A stretch of 64,000 nucleotides of DNA from positions 3,038,001 to 3,102,000 of the forward strand of contig NZ_CP043929.1 of the NCBI RefSeq assembly GCF_008632455.1. The letters run 5' to 3'. Under the pieces are notes generated by a model. That model made no database searches. It saw only the letters and a program-made list of their open reading frames with translations, and was not told the origin of the DNA. Each line of letters starts with the position of its first letter. Within the stretch, counting starts at the first letter, position 1. A program made the translations under genes and the position numbers. The stretch comes from Methylomonas rhizoryzae. GTDB lineage: Bacteria > Pseudomonadota > Gammaproteobacteria > Methylococcales > Methylomonadaceae. Shown here in pieces: positions 24,491 through 34,527 of the stretch.

Positions 24491-27025
24491 TCAATCGGTC
24501 CGGCCGGCATTCGCCTGATAACGTGCGTAATGGCCGTACCAAACCCGGTAATCGGCGTAACTCACGCAACCGCTTGCATCGTAGTCGGCTTCCGGGTTGT
24601 AGCCCAGGCCGGGCCTGCCGACGCATTGACCGATTTGCTTGCGCATGGCCAGCGCATCGTCGAAATCCGCATCGCCGTCGTTATCCAAATCGCCCGGTAC
24701 GAACATGGCGACGAATAAAGGATCGTGATCGGACGACCGATAAGGATCGGCGGCATAGAAAGCGTCGATTTGCCCGGCGGATTTAAACTCGCTGTTGTAG
24801 TCCAAAGCCCGCGGCTCGTCGGCATTGATATGCCATTCGCCAAGGTCTTGAATTTGCCCCCGGAGCTGCGGATTGGCCAAGACATGATCCAGATAACCGG
24901 ATGCGGCGTCGAATACATAGCTATAAGCCGGCCGGTTGCCCGGATTTTCTTCCAATAGGTTGTGATAACCGGCCCGCTTCAGCTCGGTGATGGGGTCTTC
25001 CTGGGCGTAGGCATTCAAATCGCCGACAATCAACACGTTAGCCGCCGACATTCCGGTCGGATCGTTGGCTAACCATCGGGCCAACGCCCCGGCCGCCGCT
25101 AGCCGGGTCAGATTGCAATTGCCTTGACCGTCGCCGGTATCCGGGTCGTTGACATCGTCGCACGCCGAACCTTTGGATTTGAAATGGTTTACGGAGACGG
25201 TGACGGATTTGTTGGAAGCGCGGTCCAAAAAGGTCTGCGCCAAGGCCGGGCGGTTCTTGGCATCCAAGAAATCGGGATCGACCCGGCTGTCCAGCACCAC
25301 CGCCGGTCCCGACACGGACACTTTGTCGGCCCGATAAATCAGGCCGACCGTAATTTCGTCGCTGCCAATCCGGCTAAGGCCCGGATCGATAAATCGGTAT
25401 TTATCGCGCCCCGCCGCCTGATTCAAGCCGGCCACTAACTCGGCTATCGCGCTGCTTGCCGAATAGCCGTCGTTTTCCAACTCCATCAAACCGACGACAT
25501 CGGCGTCTAATGCGTTCAACGCCGCCACGATTTTTGCTTTTTGTCTGGCGAGTTCTGCGGCGCTATCGGCCCCGCGCGCAGTCGGAAAACCGCCGCCCTG
25601 ACCGTCGCCGTTGAAAAAATTCAATACGTTGAAGCTAGCGACGGTTAAGCTGCCCCGCCCGTTGCGTTCGGGCTTAGCCGTGCGGGCGTTTTGCGCTAAC
25701 GAGACAAGCGCCTCGGTCGGCTGTAGCCGAAACTCGCCGAAATCGTAAGCCAAAATACCGGTAGCGCCGCTGACGGTATCGCCGCTACGCAAGCTGTTGG
25801 CGGCACTCAAGCCGTCCGGCTGGGGATAAACCACAGGCTCGGGATTCTGATCATTCGAGCCGTCGTCGACCGTCAAACGGTTCAAAGCGTTTTGCGCAGC
25901 CAAATCGGCTGCCGCTTCGCCGGGAGCGGCAATCTGCGTCGGCGTGATTAAACGCCCGCCAGCGGACAAGACGAACTCGCCGTAGCGGGCCAAATCGTAA
26001 TTTTCAGTGACGGTAAGCGTTTGCGGCAACGTGATCAACATGCCTTCCCGCCGCTCGGGATCGTTGTCGGCACCATCGAACGGCAAACTAAGCGGCACCG
26101 GCTCCGGCAAGGCGTTAGCATGGCTACACACCTCGGCCGCACTAAGGTTTTGCAAGCGGGTCATGCCGAAAGTCTCGGCTACCGTACCGACCAGATGGAC
26201 GAGATCGCCCGCCTCGACCGGAAAACCGGATTGCACGAACAAGCCTTGGGATTGGGCGGAATTAACCGGGTTGCCGGCTTGTTGCACAAAAAAACCGCCT
26301 AACTGAGCCGTTCCCTGAAAACCGGCGGTCACCAAGGCTTCCACATGTTGCACGCTGCCTGCCAACGGGCTATAGCCGCCGCTGCCTTGAATGTCGCCGA
26401 TCGAAACGGCCGCCTGCCCGCACAACGAGCCGGAACCGCCGCCGCCAATATCGCCGAATTGCTGGCCCGAATTGATAGCGCCAAAGCTGGCCGCTTGTTC
26501 GCTTTGCCAAACAAAATCTTCGTAATGGCTACCGCTGCCGGACAGTTGTAACGACAGGCCGCTCGCCGTGCCGGAAGATTCCGCCACCCCGATGTCGCTG
26601 GCGCTGATGCCGGCGGCCGGTCCGTCGCTAGCGATAAAACTGCCTTCGTAACTTAAAAACTGTACGACGCGATTGTCCGCATCGATCAAAGCCACGCCGT
26701 CCGGCGCACCGTTTTGAATGCCGTTGCTCGGATACGAAACACTTAACGTCCCGTAACCGTTGCCGGATTGGTCGGCAATGCCGCCCGTTAACAAGCGAGT
26801 ATCGTAAGCCGCACCGCCGTTGCCGTTGTACAACACCAACCGCCAACCATGCAAATCGGTACCTGCGGGACCTACGATTTCTATCGCTTCGCCAATGTCG
26901 GTGCCGCTGTTGTCGTAGTGAATCTCGTTGATAAATACCGGCGTCGCCGCCTGGGCGGCCTCCATGCCGATGAGACCGCTAGCCGCTACGATCAGGACCG
27001 GGCTCAACCTAATGTTCGAGAACAT
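24491..27025 (-). CDS. ExeM/NucH-type extracellular endonuclease with C-terminal dockerin
   Basis: 844-residue secreted nuclease. After a signal peptide (to about residue 26, AAQAATP) comes a lamin-tail domain (FINEIHYDNSGTDIGEAIEI). An OB-like segment (about 205-320) is next, then an endonuclease/exonuclease/phosphatase domain (about 460-770). Its catalytic motifs are VASFNVLNFF, GLMELEN, VNHFKSKG, VGDLNAY and SSDHDPLF. Residues 778-835 form a type I dockerin-like pair of calcium loops (GDLDNDGDADFDDA and ADYDASGCVSYADY). Relatives degrade extracellular DNA and remodel biofilms. The dockerin suggests docking to a cohesin, and the next gene encodes one. Confidence 0.88.
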   Translation of the reverse strand: MFSNIRLSPVLIVAASGLIGMEAAQAATPVFINEIHYDNSGTDIGEAIEIVGPAGTDLHGWRLVLYNGNGGAAYDTRLLTGGIADQSGNGYGTLSVSYPSNGIQNGAPDGVALIDADNRVVQFLSYEGSFIASDGPAAGISASDIGVAESSGTASGLSLQLSGSGSHYEDFVWQSEQAASFGAINSGQQFGDIGGGGSGSLCGQAAVSIGDIQGSGGYSPLAGSVQHVEALVTAGFQGTAQLGGFFVQQAGNPVNSAQSQGLFVQSGFPVEAGDLVHLVGTVAETFGMTRLQNLSAAEVCSHANALPEPVPLSLPFDGADNDPERREGMLITLPQTLTVTENYDLARYGEFVLSAGGRLITPTQIAAPGEAAADLAAQNALNRLTVDDGSNDQNPEPVVYPQPDGLSAANSLRSGDTVSGATGILAYDFGEFRLQPTEALVSLAQNARTAKPERNGRGSLTVASFNVLNFFNGDGQGGGFPTARGADSAAELARQKAKIVAALNALDADVVGLMELENDGYSASSAIAELVAGLNQAAGRDKYRFIDPGLSRIGSDEITVGLIYRADKVSVSGPAVVLDSRVDPDFLDAKNRPALAQTFLDRASNKSVTVSVNHFKSKGSACDDVNDPDTGDGQGNCNLTRLAAAGALARWLANDPTGMSAANVLIVGDLNAYAQEDPITELKRAGYHNLLEENPGNRPAYSYVFDAASGYLDHVLANPQLRGQIQDLGEWHINADEPRALDYNSEFKSAGQIDAFYAADPYRSSDHDPLFVAMFVPGDLDNDGDADFDDALAMRKQIGQCVGRPGLGYNPEADYDASGCVSYADYRVWYGHYARYQANAGRTD

Positions 27026-27344
27026 AACCGTTCTTCTCCATACCGAATTGTCGAGTGGTGGCGTTAGCGATGCAGCTGAAAGCTAGCGCAAACCTAACGT
27101 TGATGCGCCCAAGATTCTGCCCGTCGATTGAGTCAGAGCGGTGACAAAACCGTAACGGTTAGGAGAAAACCGTCAAGGCATTAGGTGCGCAATGCGCCGG
27201 CATAAGGGAAGCGGCTGTGTGACGGATGAACGTTACGCGCCGGCGTCGACGAGAACGCCGATAGTGTACGGTAAGCCATTACCTACAAAACCGTCGGCAA
27301 GGTATAGTGTGGTCACTAACAAACAGCTTGGACAAAATAGAGCC
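27026..27344. other. Intergenic stretch between divergent genes
   Basis: Promoter-bearing gap between the nuclease gene and the GGDEF/EAL gene. An in-frame extension of the latter reaches back to 27192 but lacks a ribosome-binding site and shows no membrane or domain character. Nothing else is seen. Confidence 0.4.
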
Positions 27345-29687
27345 ATGCCTTTTTTCGATCGAATTTTGGCCGTCGGTAGCGTCGGCGTCGTCGCACTTGC
27401 GACTGTATTGACTTTTATCGTCAACGACGATGTGCTACCGGTGCTGGATAACTGGCATTGGACCCTGAGCATAGGCGCCGCTTGGCTGCTGGCCTGGCGC
27501 GGAGAGCGGCAGGCCGAAGCCGATTTGCCCGCCTATCGGCGCTGGTTCAGCCGCGGTTTGGCCTGCTATGCAGTCGGACAACTAATTTGGGACATGCAAG
27601 CCCTGTTCGGCTGGCGCGGCATGCCGACCCCTGCCGATTTTTTCTACTGGCTGCTGGGACCGTGCTACGCGATCGGCTTGTTACAAGCGCTGAAAATTCA
27701 CTTGTCCGCCCCCCGCTTGGTGGCCGTCAAGCTCGATGCGGCGGCAATGACTTTGGCTCTGTTGGGCTTGATCTTGGTGTTATACCTGAGCAACGCTCCG
27801 TTGACCGCGTTAAGCGAGCTGGTCGTGCTGATTATTTATCCCTTGGGCTTGCTTAGCGCCGCCAACTTGGCCTTGCTGCTGATACCGTTTTTGTGTCTGC
27901 GCATCAATACATCCTTAATCTTATTGGTGAGCGGCCTCTCTTTACTGGGTTATAGCTGGATGGAATGGAATTTGCGCGCTCTGCAAGGCGAACCGGAAGC
28001 CGGCTCCCTACTCAACGTGCTGTTTTCCTGGGCCGGCTTGCTGCTGGGATTTTCCGCTTACGATTGGCATTTGGAATGCACGGCGGCTAACGAACGCCTC
28101 AGGTTTTACCGTCTCTGTCAGCGCTTCATTCCCGGCAGTTCGCTATTGATAGCCGGCGTCACGCTGATCGTCATCATCGTGCAAAACATTGACTTGCCGA
28201 TTGCCAATATCACCGCGCTGGTTACGACGGCGGCGATTTTGCTGATGTCCACCCTGCGGCAAAGCTTGTTGTTGTCCGAGAGCGAAAAACTGTTGGAAAC
28301 CGAACGCCTAATCGAGGAAAGCCAAAAGCGCTACGAACATTTGGCCTATCACGATCCTTTAACCGGCTTGCCTAACCGTTTGCTGTTCGAAGACCGGTTA
28401 AAACACGCATTGGCGCACGCCAAGCGAAACGGCGGCGCGCTGGCGCTGCTATTCGTCGATTTGGACCGGTTTAAAGACGTCAACGACAGCCTGGGCCATT
28501 ACTACGGCGACGAATTGTTGATAAAAATCGCCCGCCGTTTGCAAAAACGGGTACGCGCCGACGACACGCTGGCCCGCCTCGGCGGCGACGAATTCGTGCT
28601 GTTAATGGAGAGCTTGAGCGAAAATACCGAGGCCGCCGGCATCGCGCAAACCATCATCGAGCTGATTTCCCAGCCGGTGCAGCTGCGGGAAGGGCACGTG
28701 GTTGCGGTCGGCGCCAGTATCGGCATCAGCATTTTCCCCAAAGACGCCGACGATGCAATGACGTTGATCCGTAATGCCGACTCGGCCATGTACCGCGCTA
28801 AAGAAATCGGCAGCGGCAGCCATCAATTTTATACCCAAGACCTCACCCGTCAGGCCCGCCAACGTTTACGCCTGGACGCCGACCTCAAAGGTGCCTTAGC
28901 CCGGCAGGAATTCGTCTTGCATTACCAACCTATCTTTGCCGGTTCCGCGGACGCAGACCTGCGCATCATCGGCGTGGAAGCCTTGATACGCTGGCGCACA
29001 GCCGACGGCCGACTGGTTCCGCCGGACGATTTCATTCCGCGCGCGGAGAACAACGGCTTGATCGTCCCTATCGGCGAATGGGTAACCGTAGCCGCTTGCC
29101 GCCAATTGGCGGCTTGGGACCAAGAAACGGACTGTCGGTTAAGGCTATCGATCAACTTGTCGCCCAAGCAATTTCACGATGCGCGTTTGTTAGCCGGTAT
29201 CGAAAGCGCCTTGCAGCAAAGCGGTATCGCCCCGCAACGCTTGGTATTCGAAGTCACCGAGAGCGCGTTAGGCCAATATCAGCAACACGCCGGCGAGGTG
29301 TTGACTACCCTGCGCGACATGGGTGTCGGCGTGGCGTTGGACGATTTCGGCACCGGTCAATCCTCATTATCGCGCCTACGTCAACTGCCGTTCGACGAGC
29401 TGAAAATCGACAAGGCCTTTATCCGCGACATTCCCACCCACCCGATAGACGGGCAAATTGCCGCCAACATCATGCAATTAGCGCGCATATTGCAGCTGAC
29501 GGTGGTTTGCGAAGGCATAGAAACCGAAGCACAATTACGCTTTTTGCAAGCCGAAGGGTGCAAACGGTTTCAAGGCTATTATTTGGCGCGCCCGCAACCG
29601 GCGGAACAGATACCGGCATTGTGCCGCCCGCCCGTGCCTACCCTGCCGGAACCGCAAGCAAACCGGCAACGCCCCCGTCATTCTTGA
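27345..29687 (+). CDS. Membrane-bound GGDEF/EAL cyclic-di-GMP turnover protein
   Basis: 780-residue inner-membrane protein with about 9-10 N-terminal hydrophobic spans (residues 5-310, MASE-like but not assigned). A short coiled coil (SESEKLLETERLIEES) leads to a GGDEF domain (about 335-500) with the intact motif RLGGDEF at 412-417. An EAL domain (about 510-765) has the intact EALIRW at 545 and DDFGTGQSSLSRL. By motif both diguanylate cyclase and phosphodiesterase activities are possible. The chosen ATG starts the first membrane span. Given the neighbours it may tune EPS or biofilm production. Confidence 0.9.
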   Translation: MPFFDRILAVGSVGVVALATVLTFIVNDDVLPVLDNWHWTLSIGAAWLLAWRGERQAEADLPAYRRWFSRGLACYAVGQLIWDMQALFGWRGMPTPADFFYWLLGPCYAIGLLQALKIHLSAPRLVAVKLDAAAMTLALLGLILVLYLSNAPLTALSELVVLIIYPLGLLSAANLALLLIPFLCLRINTSLILLVSGLSLLGYSWMEWNLRALQGEPEAGSLLNVLFSWAGLLLGFSAYDWHLECTAANERLRFYRLCQRFIPGSSLLIAGVTLIVIIVQNIDLPIANITALVTTAAILLMSTLRQSLLLSESEKLLETERLIEESQKRYEHLAYHDPLTGLPNRLLFEDRLKHALAHAKRNGGALALLFVDLDRFKDVNDSLGHYYGDELLIKIARRLQKRVRADDTLARLGGDEFVLLMESLSENTEAAGIAQTIIELISQPVQLREGHVVAVGASIGISIFPKDADDAMTLIRNADSAMYRAKEIGSGSHQFYTQDLTRQARQRLRLDADLKGALARQEFVLHYQPIFAGSADADLRIIGVEALIRWRTADGRLVPPDDFIPRAENNGLIVPIGEWVTVAACRQLAAWDQETDCRLRLSINLSPKQFHDARLLAGIESALQQSGIAPQRLVFEVTESALGQYQQHAGEVLTTLRDMGVGVALDDFGTGQSSLSRLRQLPFDELKIDKAFIRDIPTHPIDGQIAANIMQLARILQLTVVCEGIETEAQLRFLQAEGCKRFQGYYLARPQPAEQIPALCRPPVPTLPEPQANRQRPRHS

Positions 29688-29732
29688 GCTTGGCTTTTTA
29701 CGGTTCGAGACCGCCAAAACGCGTTGGCAAGA

Positions 29733-30692
29733 CTACAAGCTCAAAGCTCTGAACTCGCTACAGACGCGGGATCTTTCCCACACCTTGTCGAATTCTTCCA
29801 GCAATTGGCGGGCACGCGCGGCTTGCTTGGGACTCCAGTGGCCTTCGTAGCGATTGCCGATAGGCCTGAACCAATAGCCGTCGCTGTCGTTGGCGATGTA
29901 AGCGGGTAGAAACTGTAAATCTTCGCTCTCGACCGGGGTGCGCAGACAAAACCGCGACGACAAACGCTGCGCCAAATCGATCAAGGGGTGTTGCAGATGG
30001 CGCAAACTTGACGGGTCGCGGATGATCAACCTGATATCGCTATGCCGGTGCCGAATCGCGAACTGCTTAAATGCTTCGACCAGCGGCTTGTGCCCGTACA
30101 AGGCGATTTCCAAGTCCTGGCTGTAGACGCAAATGCGCCGACGCGTATCGTTCAGCAAAGCCAGACTGGCCGTCAAGGTTGCGTCTATACCGTCCATCCG
30201 CTCCGGCTCGACGCTCGCCGGGCGCGCTTCGGCGGTTTGACGCTGAATCATGGGTGGCGGCGTCAAATCGAGGTACATCGGTTGATGCAAAATTCCGGCT
30301 TTTTCGAACGGGTTGCCTGTCGTCGCAAACCCCATGCGCCGATACAGCGGATGCGCGGCTGCCTGGGCCGTCAGTTTGACCTGTCCGATGCACCTGTGCC
30401 GGGCAATGTCGATTAACGCCCGCACGATCGCGCTCCCCACTCCCTGCCGGCGCCACTCGGATAACACCGCCACTCTGCCGATACTGCCGTCAGCCGCCAG
30501 GCGTCCCGTCCCTATCGGCAACCCGCCATCGCTGCGAGCCAATACGTGCAGGCAATCCGGGTCCATGCCGTCGAATTCCAAATCCTCGGGAATGCCCTGT
30601 TCGACGACGAACACGAGTTGCCTGATGCGAAAAATGTCGTCGCGGTCGACGCGAAAATGGGCAGGTTCTACGTAATAGCTGGTGATTGTCAT
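29733..30692 (-). CDS. GNAT-family acetyltransferase with extra C-terminal domain
   Basis: 319-residue protein. The N-terminal GNAT domain (about 1-150) has the acetyl-CoA loop RRQGVGSAIV in motif A and LYRRMGF near its end. The acceptor is unknown. A second domain (about 170-319) contains ICVYSQDLEIALYGHKPLVE, DIRLIIRDPSSLRH and ends near FDKVWERS. That pattern is reminiscent of a degenerate phospholipase-D-like or nucleotide-handling fold, but no HKD motif is present. GGAG lies 8 nt before the ATG; an upstream extension is not supported. Convergent with the GGDEF/EAL gene. Confidence 0.8.
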   Translation of the reverse strand: MTITSYYVEPAHFRVDRDDIFRIRQLVFVVEQGIPEDLEFDGMDPDCLHVLARSDGGLPIGTGRLAADGSIGRVAVLSEWRRQGVGSAIVRALIDIARHRCIGQVKLTAQAAAHPLYRRMGFATTGNPFEKAGILHQPMYLDLTPPPMIQRQTAEARPASVEPERMDGIDATLTASLALLNDTRRRICVYSQDLEIALYGHKPLVEAFKQFAIRHRHSDIRLIIRDPSSLRHLQHPLIDLAQRLSSRFCLRTPVESEDLQFLPAYIANDSDGYWFRPIGNRYEGHWSPKQAARARQLLEEFDKVWERSRVCSEFRALSL

Positions 30693-31100
30693 GACTTTTA
30701 CTCCGCAACCGGCACAAGCATAGCGTAAGATCGGCCCGTTCCCCAACGCGCCGATAGTCGCGAGCATCGGCACAGGAACTCTCCGCGCGTCAACACAACC
30801 GCGACGCGTCGAGCGCTGTCGAAATTTGCGGCATGAAAAATAACGCCGAAAAATTTGCGCATTGCATGCCGGGCAAAGGTCTAGCGAAAACCCCATCTCC
30901 GTCTGTTCGAACGAGCGGCTATAAAATCAATCGACTAGGCTATTTTTTGCTGACGAATTATGAAAACTTTCTACAGTTTATTGAAAAAAAACAACAAGGT
31001 TACATCGCTTAGCCGCTACGTTTTTTTACCATGTCAACCCGGGCGGTTTAGTTTGGGCACGTGTTACAATCGCCGCATTTTTTCAATTCCGAGCGCTTGA
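30693..31100. other. Intergenic promoter region upstream of bamA
   Basis: 408 bp between divergent genes. It is AT-rich from about 30900 to 31020. A 38-codon ATG frame at about 30960 has no Shine-Dalgarno and is not called. In many gammaproteobacteria rseP would end here; there is no trace of it. Confidence 0.4.
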
Positions 31101-33413
31101 GTGAAGATTAAACCGCTACTGCCACTGCTAATGTTGAGTTTAACGGCCGGCAAATTGACATACGCCGGCGGCTTCGTGGTCGATGACATTCAAGTTAAGG
31201 GCTTACAAAGAATTTCCGCAGGTACCGTTTTCAACTATCTGCCGGTCAGCGTGGGCGAACTACTCACGGAGGCGAAGCAAAGCGCCGCAATTAGAGCCTT
31301 GTTCAACACCGGATTTTTCAAAGACATCACCTTGGAGCGCGACGGCAACACCCTGGTCGTCAACGTGGCCGAGCGCCCGTCGGTTGCCAAAGTGGTCATC
31401 GAGGGCAATAAAGACATCAAGAAGGAAGATCTGGAAGAAGCCTTGAAAAAAATCGGTCTGGCCGAGGGCAAGGTATACAACAAGCAGGTACTGGATAAAG
31501 TCGAACAGGAACTGCGCCGCCAGTATTTCAGCCACGGCAAATACGGCCTGAAAATCAAAACAGAGGTAACCGAGCTCACCCGCAACCGGGTAGGCATACA
31601 CATCGACATTTCCGAAGGCCGGGTTGCGAAAATCAAGCAGATCAATATCGTCGGCAGCCGCGCCTTCGCCAACGAAGAACTGCGCAAGGATTTCGAGCTC
31701 AGCACCACCAATTTCCTGTCGTTTTATTCCAAAGACGACCAATATTCCAAGCAAAAGCTTTCGGCGGACTTGGAAAAACTGCGCTCTTATTATCTCGACC
31801 GGGGTTATATCAATTTTTCCATCGAGTCCACCCAAGTGGACATTACCGCCGATAAAAAGGAAATCTACATCACCATCAACGTCAAGGAAGGCGAGGTCTA
31901 CAGCCTGGAAAAAGTCAAACTGTCCGGCGAACTGGTGGTCGAGCCGGAAGAATTGATCAAGTTGGTTAAAGTCGGCCCCGGAGAAATCTTCTCGCGCAAA
32001 AACGCCACCGAAACCTCCAAGGCGATTTCCGACCGACTGGGCGACGAAGGCTATACCTTTGCCAACGTCAACATGGTGCCGGAAATCAACGAAGCCAATA
32101 AAACCGTGGTGATGACCTTTTTCGTGGACCCCGGCAAACGGGTTTACGTGCACCGCATCAATTTCAAAGGCAATACCAAAACCCGCGACGAAGTTATTCG
32201 CCGGGAAATGCGGCAAATGGAAGCCAGCTGGGCTTCCAGCAGCAAAATCGAGCGCTCCAAAACTCGTCTGGACCGTCTGGGCTACTTCGAGGAAGTCGGG
32301 GTGGAAACGCCGCCGGTGGTGGGTGCCGCCGATCAAATCGACGTCAATTACTCGGTCAAGGAAAAAGCCTCCGGTAACCTGCAGGCCGGCGTCGGTTATT
32401 CGCAAGTACAAGGGGTTATTTTCAATGCCAACGTCTCCCAGGACAACATCTTCGGTACCGGCAAAAAAGTCGATTTCGCCTTCAACAACAGCCGGATATT
32501 GACGCGCTACAACCTGGGTTATCGGGACCCTTACTATACATTGGACGGCGTCAGCTTGGGCTACGACCTGGGCTATACCTCGCGTAACGGCTATCAAGCC
32601 AACATTTCCCGTTACAACACCGACATCGCCAATGCCGGTATGAACTTCGGCATACCGCTGAACGAATTCGACAGTTTAGGGTTCGATATCGATTTAAAAC
32701 ACACCAATCTGTCCGAATCCCTTTATTCCCCGCAGGAAGTCACGGATTTCATTGCCGATAAGGGCGACAGCTTCTTGACGTTGTCCGGCGGCATCGGTTG
32801 GTCGCACGATACCCTGGACAAAGCCGTATTCGCCACCCGCGGCGGCCAGCAGCGGATTTCGGCCCTAGCTACCGTACCCGGCAGCGATTTGGAATATTTC
32901 AAACTCGGTTACAAGCAACAGTATTATTTCCCGCTGTCCAGCGACTTCACTTTTCGTTTGCTAGGCGAAGTCGCCTACGGCGACGGCTACGGCAGCACCG
33001 ACGAACTGCCGTTCTTCGAAAACTATTTTGGCGGCGGCCCCGGCTCGGTTCGCGGTTTCAGGCAAAACACCTTGGGCCCCAAAGACACCCCGCGCGTAGA
33101 TAAAAACGGCAATGCCATCAATGGCCAAATTCCCCGACCTTTAGGGGGCTCAAGCAAGCTTTTGGGATCGGCGGAACTGTTTTTCCCGGTACCCTTTCTC
33201 AGCGACGTCAAATCGGTGCGGCTGGGCACTTTTTTCGACGCCGGCACGGTCAGCAAAGGCTGGCAGGTCGACAACTTGCGTTTATCAGCCGGATTATCCG
33301 GCCAGTGGCTATCGCCCTTCGGCGCAATTTCGGTCAGCGTGGCCCAGCCTTTCAACTCCAGCAGCACGGACAATGTACAAAACTTCCAGTTTACCTTCGG
33401 TTCAGGATTTTAG
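31101..33413 (+). CDS. bamA: Outer-membrane assembly factor BamA
   Basis: 770-residue Omp85 protein, the central subunit of the BAM complex that folds beta-barrels into the outer membrane. Signal peptide to about residue 22. Five POTRA domains span about 24-420, the first starting FVVDDIQVKGLQRIS. The 16-strand barrel contains the lid-loop motif GSVRGFRQNTLGP and ends FQFTFGSGF with the C-terminal aromatic signal. The start is GTG. It heads the bamA-ompH-fabZ-lpxA-rnhB-dnaE series. It is essential in relatives. Confidence 0.96.
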   Translation: MKIKPLLPLLMLSLTAGKLTYAGGFVVDDIQVKGLQRISAGTVFNYLPVSVGELLTEAKQSAAIRALFNTGFFKDITLERDGNTLVVNVAERPSVAKVVIEGNKDIKKEDLEEALKKIGLAEGKVYNKQVLDKVEQELRRQYFSHGKYGLKIKTEVTELTRNRVGIHIDISEGRVAKIKQINIVGSRAFANEELRKDFELSTTNFLSFYSKDDQYSKQKLSADLEKLRSYYLDRGYINFSIESTQVDITADKKEIYITINVKEGEVYSLEKVKLSGELVVEPEELIKLVKVGPGEIFSRKNATETSKAISDRLGDEGYTFANVNMVPEINEANKTVVMTFFVDPGKRVYVHRINFKGNTKTRDEVIRREMRQMEASWASSSKIERSKTRLDRLGYFEEVGVETPPVVGAADQIDVNYSVKEKASGNLQAGVGYSQVQGVIFNANVSQDNIFGTGKKVDFAFNNSRILTRYNLGYRDPYYTLDGVSLGYDLGYTSRNGYQANISRYNTDIANAGMNFGIPLNEFDSLGFDIDLKHTNLSESLYSPQEVTDFIADKGDSFLTLSGGIGWSHDTLDKAVFATRGGQQRISALATVPGSDLEYFKLGYKQQYYFPLSSDFTFRLLGEVAYGDGYGSTDELPFFENYFGGGPGSVRGFRQNTLGPKDTPRVDKNGNAINGQIPRPLGGSSKLLGSAELFFPVPFLSDVKSVRLGTFFDAGTVSKGWQVDNLRLSAGLSGQWLSPFGAISVSVAQPFNSSSTDNVQNFQFTFGSGF

Positions 33414-33493
33414 TTTAGGTCGCCCGGTTTTTACCTTATAATTCGCTACCGCTTTTTGATCTAACCCCAACAAACCCGGAGATGGTTGTACTC

Positions 33494-33994
33494 ATGAAAA
33501 ATAGAATTTGGTTGTTTCTAATGCTGATGTTAACGGCGGGTATTGCGCAGGCCGAGCTGAAAATCGGCTTTGTCAACGTTGCCAAAGTATTGGAAAAAGC
33601 CCCGCAAGCGGCGAAAGCTAAATCCCGTCTGGAAACCGAATTTTCGCCCAGGGATAAAGCACTGGTATCTCAGCAAAAGGAAATTAAAAGCATGGAAGAA
33701 AAATTGACCCGCGATGCGGAAGTCATCGGTGACGAGGAGCGCCGCCGCCTGGAAAAAGACATCATCGACAAAAAACGCGACGCCGCTAGAGCGCAACAAG
33801 AGTTCAGCGAAGACTTCAACATGCGCCGCAACGAAGAATTGGGCAATCTGCAAAAACGCATCGTCGAAGCGGTTAGAGCCTTGGCCAAGGAAGAATCTTT
33901 CGATTTACTGTTGACCGACGGCGTGATTTATGCCGACGATGCAATTGACGTCACCAGCCGCGTTCAACAAAAGTTGGAAACCTTGTCGCAATAA
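33494..33994 (+). CDS. skp: Periplasmic chaperone OmpH/Skp
   Basis: 166-residue periplasmic chaperone that holds unfolded outer-membrane proteins on the way to BamA. The signal peptide NRIWLFLMLMLTAGIAQA is followed by LKIGFVNVAKVLEKAPQA, the family start. A long charged coiled coil (about 45-125) forms the trimer's arms. An ATG four codons earlier directly abuts the GGAG, so the second ATG with a full signal peptide is preferred; this is not certain. It is 80 nt after bamA. Confidence 0.9.
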   Translation: MKNRIWLFLMLMLTAGIAQAELKIGFVNVAKVLEKAPQAAKAKSRLETEFSPRDKALVSQQKEIKSMEEKLTRDAEVIGDEERRRLEKDIIDKKRDAARAQQEFSEDFNMRRNEELGNLQKRIVEAVRALAKEESFDLLLTDGVIYADDAIDVTSRVQQKLETLSQ

Positions 33995-34083
33995 CCCTTA
34001 GCAGCTTTTCCAACCCATTGCTACACTCGGGAGCAACGCCTAGAACCGTTGCTCCGCCCATTATCCTCGCTATTTAGCTGCAC

Positions 34084-34527
34084 ATGACCGCTTCCCTCGA
34101 CATTCAAAAAATTCAGGAATACCTGCCGCACCGCTATCCGTTTCTGTTGGTCGACAAAGTAAGCGAATACCAAGCCGGCGCGCGCTTGGTCGGCATTAAA
34201 AACGTCACATTTAACGAACCTTTTTTTCAAGGGCACTTCCCGGGCTTACCCATTTTTCCGGGCGTTTTGATCATGGAAGCGTTGGCGCAAGCGACGGCGT
34301 TGTTAACGGCGGTCAGCGACGATAAATTAGGCCCCGGCACCGTTTATTACTTGGCCGGCATTGATAACGCCCGCTTCAAGCGCAAGGTCGTGCCCGGCGA
34401 TCAGCTAACCCTGATAATCGACTACCTGAAACACAAGCGCAACATTTGGACCTTCGAATGCCGGGCCGAGGTGGCCGGGGAATTGGCCGCCAGCGCCCAA
34501 ATTACCTGCGCGGCGGCGGCAGGCTGA
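34084..34527 (+). CDS. fabZ: 3-hydroxyacyl-ACP dehydratase FabZ
   Basis: Hot-dog-fold dehydratase of fatty-acid elongation. The 147-residue protein starts its fold with LPHRYPFLLVDKV. It has the catalytic pair His51 in GHFPGLPIFPG and Glu65 in MEALAQA. It lies directly before lpxA, with which it shares one base (TGATG), as the two enzymes compete for the same hydroxyacyl-ACP. In E. coli lpxD would precede it; here ompH does. Confidence 0.96.
   Translation: MTASLDIQKIQEYLPHRYPFLLVDKVSEYQAGARLVGIKNVTFNEPFFQGHFPGLPIFPGVLIMEALAQATALLTAVSDDKLGPGTVYYLAGIDNARFKRKVVPGDQLTLIIDYLKHKRNIWTFECRAEVAGELAASAQITCAAAAG

Noticed and set aside
29684..29744. TTGAGCTTG/CAAGCTCAA inverted repeat between GGDEF/EAL and GNAT genes
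   Set aside because: Loop is 43 nt and the arms lie in the ends of the coding regions; too weak for a terminator call.
30960..31080. Short ATG frame upstream of bamA
   Set aside because: No Shine-Dalgarno, no recognisable features, lies in the promoter region.
31260..32597. 445-codon open frame on the minus strand
   Set aside because: Lies entirely antisense to bamA, with hydrophobic low-complexity translation; a shadow of bamA codon usage.
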